DNA of 10,870 nt from an uncultured Eubacteriales bacterium. Its GTDB lineage: Bacteria; Bacillota; Clostridia; UBA1381; UBA9506. A program made the position numbers and the translations under genes. The DNA lies in assembly GCA_900545185.1 (NCBI GenBank), contig UQYH01000076.1:1-10870 (forward strand), given 5' to 3'. This document shows, one piece after another, positions 7,446 to 10,870 of this stretch. Each line of letters opens with the position of its first letter. Positions within the stretch are counted from its first letter, which is position 1. The notes under the pieces are model-generated. The model saw only the letters and a program-made list of their open reading frames with translations. It had not been told where the DNA came from and searched no databases.

Positions 7446-9548
7446 TCAGCATAATATATTTAAATATGTTACTTCCAAATACTCTAAAACATCCTTTAGG
7501 CACAAATCCTTTTTGTTAAAAACCTTTTTGCTGTGAATCCAACTCACTTCCCAGTCGGCCAGCTTATCATAAAAGGCATTTGCCCGCCAGGCTTCCCGTC
7601 CGTATACCAATGGCAGATCTTCCTCAGCGTATTCAATATCCTTATCCAAGCAGTCTGACAGCATAGCAAAAAATTTAGCCCATCGGGGTTTGTAATACTG
7701 GCTGATTAAGCCGGACCATTCTCGCCAGGCATAATCAAATATTTCCGGATTTTCATCAGGCCCCCATATCGTGACCAGCGCGGTTGCGTTATAGTCATAC
7801 AGCCGCTTTTCTGCATCTGTATCTCCGAATCGGCAAGCATCGTCAATCCATTTTTCAAAGCTGAATTCCGAACGGCAGGACAATAAATCGTCAATATCAT
7901 CCAAAAGCGTCAGAAATTGCCCGGAAAGCCTCTTAAACCCTTCCTTCTCGCGGTTTAAAAAGCTTTGGCTGACCTCGCGGTATAGATCGAGGGCATAGTT
8001 GCTCAGTATTTGTCTTATAATATCTGTCAAATCATATGCGTATCCGTCTGTTGCAGACGCGGTTTGCCGCAGAAGCCGATAAGCCTGTATCAGCCGCTTA
8101 TTGCCGTATGATGTCACAAAGCCGTTATTTGGCCCCGATTTTTTTACACGAACGGCCGGGCGTGCACAAATAACGGAGCTGCTTTCCACACCGTTTGTAC
8201 CGGGTGCATAAGCGGTGCGGCGCAAAAGCTGCCAGGCCTCTTTAGCCGACCGGGCAGAGGTGTTATATCGCCTTTCGGCATATTGATTCAGCCAAGCCGT
8301 TATATCCGCCCTATCGTCTGCGGTCAGCATCTCAAAGGCCAGGTCATAATAAACCGGATTTTGATGAATCCCCTCCATAAAAAGTCCGGTACCGCAGACC
8401 GGTAATTGTTTTGCCTTTAATGCTAGATATTGGTTTTCTGCAAGAAGCGCCAAATCGCCATGCAGCTTTGTTCGACCGCCGAAGTTATGCAGGTTGCCGG
8501 TGATGAAATTATAGCCCCAAAAGTTTTCGTTTTTTTGATAAGCGTTTCCGTTTAAATCCAAAATCAAAAGCCTGTTCTTGGGGACGGCACAAACAATGTC
8601 CTTGCGGATAGACCAAGCCTGCATGACCCAACGGTAATTTGCATCAAAGGCTTGAAAGAGCGCAGAGATGTTTTCGCCTACTTTTTTTAAATAGTCACTG
8701 CCTTCCTGCGCGGGTGTTCCCTCGTGAAAGGGGTCGGCAGCGTAAAAACCGAAGCTGCCGAGCAATTCCCTCTGCTTTTGTAAGAAGATGAGGCCGATTT
8801 TTGTAAAAAGCGGATCGGTGGGGTCAAGCTGTGCCGTTGGCTCCATACCACACCATTTTTTTTGAAGCTGAATTTTGCTGTGGGGATATTTTTCTATACA
8901 GGCTTTAGGCACAAAGCCCGAAAAGCCTTGCTGAATCGGATGCATGCCAAGCTCCGTTTGGCGCTGCAGTATTTTTTTTCCTAATAATAAGCGTTTTTTT
9001 ATCCAGCTTTTAGGCAGAGGGCCGCCGAAACCTTCAAGATTTGTCATCCATTGCCAACCCAAAAAGGCCGGGCCGGCCAAAAAAGCTCTTGCCTCTGCAT
9101 CGTGAAAGCCCAGTTCAAGCAGCGTTTCGTACCAGACAGCTTCAATGCCTACGGCACAAAGGGGCATGTTAATACCGTTGAGCGCCATAAAGTCAATTTC
9201 TTTTTCCCAACGGTCAAAGTCCCACCAGCAGGCGCTGTAATGAAAGGTACAATAATTCATATAGGCACGATATTTCTGGTCAATTATACGGCGGTACGGT
9301 TTTGGCCGCGGCAATGATTTCGGCAGATCGAAATGGCTGCCGCACCAAGATATATTTACATTAGCGGTATATTTCAGATAATGCCCCAGTGCGGCGGCTA
9401 TGCTGACAGGATTGTTCCCCCGCAGAATAAGCCTGTTGTTTTGCCAATCTATTTCGTAGACATCTTTTCCGTTTTCGCTTTCTGTATAGGCATAATCTGT
9501 TTGATCTGCATGGTTTTTCAGAATCCGCCGCAAAAACATATCCATCAT
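7446..9548 (-). CDS. GH89 alpha-N-acetylglucosaminidase
   Basis: This family (human NAGLU, clostridial AgnC) removes terminal alpha-linked GlcNAc, for example from mucin GlcNAc-alpha-1,4-Gal caps or heparan-type chains. The start is ATG at 9548, 6 bases after GGAGG (9555-9559); the TTG at 9554 is too close to that site. The protein has 700 residues, a normal length for the catalytic unit. In numbering from that TTG (2 more than from ATG) it shows GPAFLGWQWMTNLEGFGGPLP (161-181), YAADPFHEGTP with E278, and GTGLFMEGIHQNP with E394. By comparison with human E316 and E446 these are the catalytic pair. The C-terminal helical domain (about 405-702) is complete. There is no signal peptide or attachment module, unlike secreted mucinases, so it is likely cytoplasmic. 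It is first in an operon with the GH36 gene, divergent from the AraC regulator. Confidence 0.92.
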   Translation of the reverse strand: MMDMFLRRILKNHADQTDYAYTESENGKDVYEIDWQNNRLILRGNNPVSIAAALGHYLKYTANVNISWCGSHFDLPKSLPRPKPYRRIIDQKYRAYMNYCTFHYSACWWDFDRWEKEIDFMALNGINMPLCAVGIEAVWYETLLELGFHDAEARAFLAGPAFLGWQWMTNLEGFGGPLPKSWIKKRLLLGKKILQRQTELGMHPIQQGFSGFVPKACIEKYPHSKIQLQKKWCGMEPTAQLDPTDPLFTKIGLIFLQKQRELLGSFGFYAADPFHEGTPAQEGSDYLKKVGENISALFQAFDANYRWVMQAWSIRKDIVCAVPKNRLLILDLNGNAYQKNENFWGYNFITGNLHNFGGRTKLHGDLALLAENQYLALKAKQLPVCGTGLFMEGIHQNPVYYDLAFEMLTADDRADITAWLNQYAERRYNTSARSAKEAWQLLRRTAYAPGTNGVESSSVICARPAVRVKKSGPNNGFVTSYGNKRLIQAYRLLRQTASATDGYAYDLTDIIRQILSNYALDLYREVSQSFLNREKEGFKRLSGQFLTLLDDIDDLLSCRSEFSFEKWIDDACRFGDTDAEKRLYDYNATALVTIWGPDENPEIFDYAWREWSGLISQYYKPRWAKFFAMLSDCLDKDIEYAEEDLPLVYGREAWRANAFYDKLADWEVSWIHSKKVFNKKDLCLKDVLEYLEVTYLNILC

Positions 9549-9575
9549 AACCAACCTCCGTCTTTTGATATCTTC

Positions 9576-9604
9576 ATTATAAACCCGTTTTAAAGGAATA
9601 AAAA
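9576..9604 (-). promoter_or_regulatory. Promoter of the GH89-GH36 operon
   Basis: On the minus strand TATAAT (9581-9576) is followed by a short leader to the ATG at 9548. The hexamer 17 bases upstream, TTTTTA (9604-9599), is a poor -35. A good -10 with a weak -35 fits a promoter needing an activator, which suits the divergent AraC-type gene. AT-rich DNA continues upstream to 9639. Confidence 0.6.
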
Positions 9605-9639
9605 TAGAAAAATTTAAGAATTATTTATAAATTATCAAC
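9591..9639 (-). repeat. Promoter-upstream block, copy 1 (repeated at 10816-10862)
   Basis: Read on the minus strand, this 49-base block runs from GTTGATAATTTATAAATAA through TTTTTCTATTTTT to TTCCTTTA. The same order of blocks appears on the plus strand at 10816-10862 with one base of length difference. It covers the -35 region of the GH89 promoter and what lies just upstream, where an AraC-type activator would bind. Confidence 0.55.
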
Positions 9640-9644
9640 ACAGA

Positions 9645-9673
9645 CGTTTAAACGCGCATATGCCGTATACGGC
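9645..9673. promoter_or_regulatory. Cluster of three perfect palindromes, candidate operator
   Basis: CGTTTAAACG (9645-9654), GCATATGC (9656-9663) and GCCGTATACGGC (9662-9673) lie almost end to end in the divergent control region, between the AT-rich promoter block of GH89 and the araC promoter. A weaker relative of the last, CATGGCCGGTATGCGG, starts at 9691, 34 bases after CATATGCCGTATACGG at 9657. A regulator binding site is likely. AraC-type proteins usually prefer direct repeats, so a different dimeric repressor, such as a LacI type, is possible. Confidence 0.45.
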
Positions 9674-9721
9674 GGTATCATATCTTGGTGCATGGCCGGT
9701 ATGCGGTTTTTAAACCCTTGT

Positions 9722-9741
9722 GTGATATATGCGTGATATCA
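9722..9741 (+). promoter_or_regulatory. Direct repeat GTGATAT with 11-base period
   Basis: GTGATAT occurs at 9722-9728 and again at 9733-9739, one helical turn apart, with TGATATCA (9734-9741) forming a small palindrome. It lies 38 bases upstream of the araC -35. The spacing suits an AraC-type half-site pair, but the match is short and may be chance. Confidence 0.25.
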
Positions 9742-9778
9742 ATGAAAGATTTGCCTTGCGCTGCGGCAGAAAAAAACA

Positions 9779-9807
9779 TTGACAACACAGTGGAGCGATG
9801 TTATAAT
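9779..9807 (+). promoter_or_regulatory. Consensus sigma-A promoter for the araC-type gene
   Basis: TTGACA (9779-9784), a 17-base spacer and TATAAT (9802-9807) match the consensus exactly. The start should be near 9814, leaving a leader of about 60 bases. Such a promoter should be active without help, so the regulator is probably made constitutively or limited by a repressor. Confidence 0.85.
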
Positions 9808-9875
9808 AAAAAAGTAAAAGGTCGGGTTGATACGGGCGATATGCTCCCATCTGCAAAGGTAGAGTAGGTGAACTT

Positions 9876-10709
9876 ATGAATGAACTTGAATTAAAATCGG
9901 TATTTTCAGCTTTGCGTTGCCATCTGGAGGCAGTGAAATACACTGTTTGTAATCCGGATAAATGGAAGATGACGGATTTTTTTATCAATGTCAACAAGCT
10001 ATATTATATTTGCAAGGGCGAGTGTGAGATAACGATTAACGGCCAAAACTTACATCCCGTAGCCGGCCAAATGGTTTTTATTCCCCAAAACTCAGTTGTT
10101 TCCTGTCATATGGTTGGGGGGAAGGAATTAAAAAAATTTTGGTGTCATTTTTACAGCAATCCCAGATGTGACGTCAACGATCTTTTCAACTGCGAATATT
10201 GTGTTACAGCTAAGGATGATGAGTATCTCAAAACACTCTTTGAGCAGCTGTGCCTTACGCAAAATGCTCTGACGCCTATCGGCCAAGCTCACAATCAGCA
10301 GATCTTGACTTGTCTTTTAATGTATTATCTTGAACAGGCAGATGCACAGGCGAAAACCATGCTGCCTAATTTAAAGCAGGCCAACATCAGTATCAGAGCT
10401 GTTGAAGATTATATTTTGAATCATATGTGGAAAGAAATAACGCTTCAAGATTTGGCCGACCTGTCGCATCTTCACCCAAACTATTTTTCTAAGTGCTTTA
10501 AACAGATTTACGGCATTTCTCCCATTCAATTTGTTCATAGTGTTAAGCTGAAAAAAATCAAAGAGCTTTTAGCGGATACCGGCCTGCCTATCGGCACGGT
10601 TGCGTCTAAATGCGGGTTTCATGATATATATTATTTTTCAAATTTTTTCAAGAAATATCAGGGGATGTCTCCCACACAGTATCGTAAACTGTTTGCCATT
10701 TATCATTAA
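9876..10709 (+). CDS. AraC-family transcriptional regulator
   Basis: The 277-residue protein has the usual two-part plan. An N-terminal cupin-like sensor (about 35-80, with YYICKGECEITING and GQMVFIPQNSVVS) should bind a sugar ligand. A C-terminal double helix-turn-helix follows: TLQDLADLSHLHPNYFSKCFKQ-type helix pair at about 189-210 and a second at about 238-270, including GFHDIYYFSNFFKKYQG and the closing MSPTQYR. The start ATG follows AGGTG (9866-9870) by 5 bases. It is transcribed away from the GH89-GH36 operon, the common arrangement for a local activator, and the glycosidase promoter's weak -35 fits activation. A repeated promoter block past its 3' end suggests it also controls a gene to the right. 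The family is certain; ligand and targets are inferred. Confidence 0.92.
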   Translation: MNELELKSVFSALRCHLEAVKYTVCNPDKWKMTDFFINVNKLYYICKGECEITINGQNLHPVAGQMVFIPQNSVVSCHMVGGKELKKFWCHFYSNPRCDVNDLFNCEYCVTAKDDEYLKTLFEQLCLTQNALTPIGQAHNQQILTCLLMYYLEQADAQAKTMLPNLKQANISIRAVEDYILNHMWKEITLQDLADLSHLHPNYFSKCFKQIYGISPIQFVHSVKLKKIKELLADTGLPIGTVASKCGFHDIYYFSNFFKKYQGMSPTQYRKLFAIYH

Positions 10710-10717
10710 TCTGCACA

Positions 10718-10731
10718 ATCAACGCGTTGAT
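10718..10731. repeat. Perfect 14-base palindrome after araC
   Basis: ATCAACGCGTTGAT starts 9 bases after the araC stop codon, upstream of the terminator-like hairpin. It has no loop, so it suits a dimer binding site better than an RNA hairpin. Its function is unknown. Confidence 0.4.
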
Positions 10732-10745
10732 ATAGATTGGCCGCT

Positions 10746-10814
10746 AAAAAAGCTTCACAGCACATTGACAGTCTGTTTTTCTGCCGCAGCATGTGCCGGG
10801 GAAGCTTTTTATTT
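10746..10814 (+). terminator. Branched or long-stem terminator after araC
   Basis: AAAAAAGCTTC (10746-10756) pairs with GAAGCTTTTT (10801-10810), which is followed by ATTT. Inside, GCACAT (10760-10765) pairs with ATGTGC (10791-10796), extending the stem across a small internal loop. The final T-run makes termination of the araC transcript likely, although the long inner part is unusual. Confidence 0.6.
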
Positions 10815-10815
10815 A

Positions 10816-10862
10816 GTTAAAAATTTATAAATAAAAGTCTTTTTTTTCTATTTTCTTCCTTT
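10816..10862 (+). promoter_or_regulatory. Promoter-upstream block, copy 2, for a gene beyond the window
   Basis: GTTAAAAATTTATAAATAA, then TTTTCTATTTT and TTCCTTTA, repeat in the same order the block upstream of the GH89 operon (minus strand 9639-9591). Most positions agree. In copy 1 the -10 begins 9 bases after TTCCTTTA. By analogy a -10 is expected at about 10872, just past the window end, driving a plus-strand gene. Low-complexity AT content weakens the case somewhat. Confidence 0.5.
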
Positions 10863-10870
10863 ACCGTTCT

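Noticed and set aside
321..7448. TGA reassigned as a sense codon (code 4 or 25), because two TGA stops are followed by open frames
   Set aside because: Trp and Gly in the large genes are encoded normally with no internal TGA. The TGA overlapping the res start behaves as a normal stop, and GH89 ends at full family length.
9051..9317. 88-codon plus-strand ORF and similar ones inside the GH89 and GH36 genes
   Set aside because: These are antisense shadows of well-conserved glycosidase coding sequence.
9685..9867. 60-codon ORF upstream of araC
   Set aside because: It runs across the consensus araC promoter and would be transcribed only in part. It has no ribosome binding site and does not look like protein.
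10600..10830. 76-codon ORF overlapping the end of araC
   Set aside because: It is in another frame across the second helix-turn-helix of AraC and continues through the terminator.

Overview
The window looks like a piece of a low-to-moderate GC Firmicutes chromosome, probably a gut clostridial relative. This is inferred from the CD1108-type conjugative-element protein, strong GGAGG-type ribosome binding sites, an AraC-type regulator with consensus sigma-A promoters, and intracellular glycosidases. No rRNA, tRNA or CRISPR array is visible, and the species cannot be fixed from the sequence.

Left part (1 to about 5880) is mobile DNA, apparently a decayed piece of an integrative conjugative element. 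On the minus strand it carries a CD1108-family membrane-anchored protein whose C-terminal NlpC/P60 peptidase domain lies beyond an in-frame TGA. Just upstream of its start is a short C-terminal relic resembling a GGDEF protein. On the plus strand is a large type III restriction subunit (Res) with intact helicase and nuclease motifs. The gene before it, where the Mod methyltransferase would be expected, survives only as a short tail overlapping the res start codon. A small ORF and a strong terminator follow.

Right part (about 5880 to 10870) is a carbohydrate-utilisation locus. Two minus-strand genes form an operon, a family 89 alpha-N-acetylglucosaminidase and then a family 36 (clan D) alpha-galactosidase-like enzyme. 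The GH36 gene has lost its C-terminal end at the junction with the mobile DNA and now reads into foreign sequence. A divergent AraC-family regulator follows across a 327-base control region with a consensus promoter for araC, an activator-type promoter for the glycosidases, and clustered palindromes.

Neither glycosidase has a signal peptide, so they probably act in the cytoplasm on imported oligosaccharides with terminal alpha-linked GlcNAc and alpha-Gal or alpha-GalNAc, such as mucin-type glycans (inference). The upstream block of the glycosidase promoter recurs in the opposite orientation at the right edge of the window. This predicts a co-regulated plus-strand gene, perhaps the sugar transporter, starting just outside. 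The most interesting points are this shared block, the in-frame TGA in the NlpC/P60 protein, the mobile-element breakpoint inside GH36 with an inverted repeat, and the Mod-less Res with an 80-residue internal duplication.
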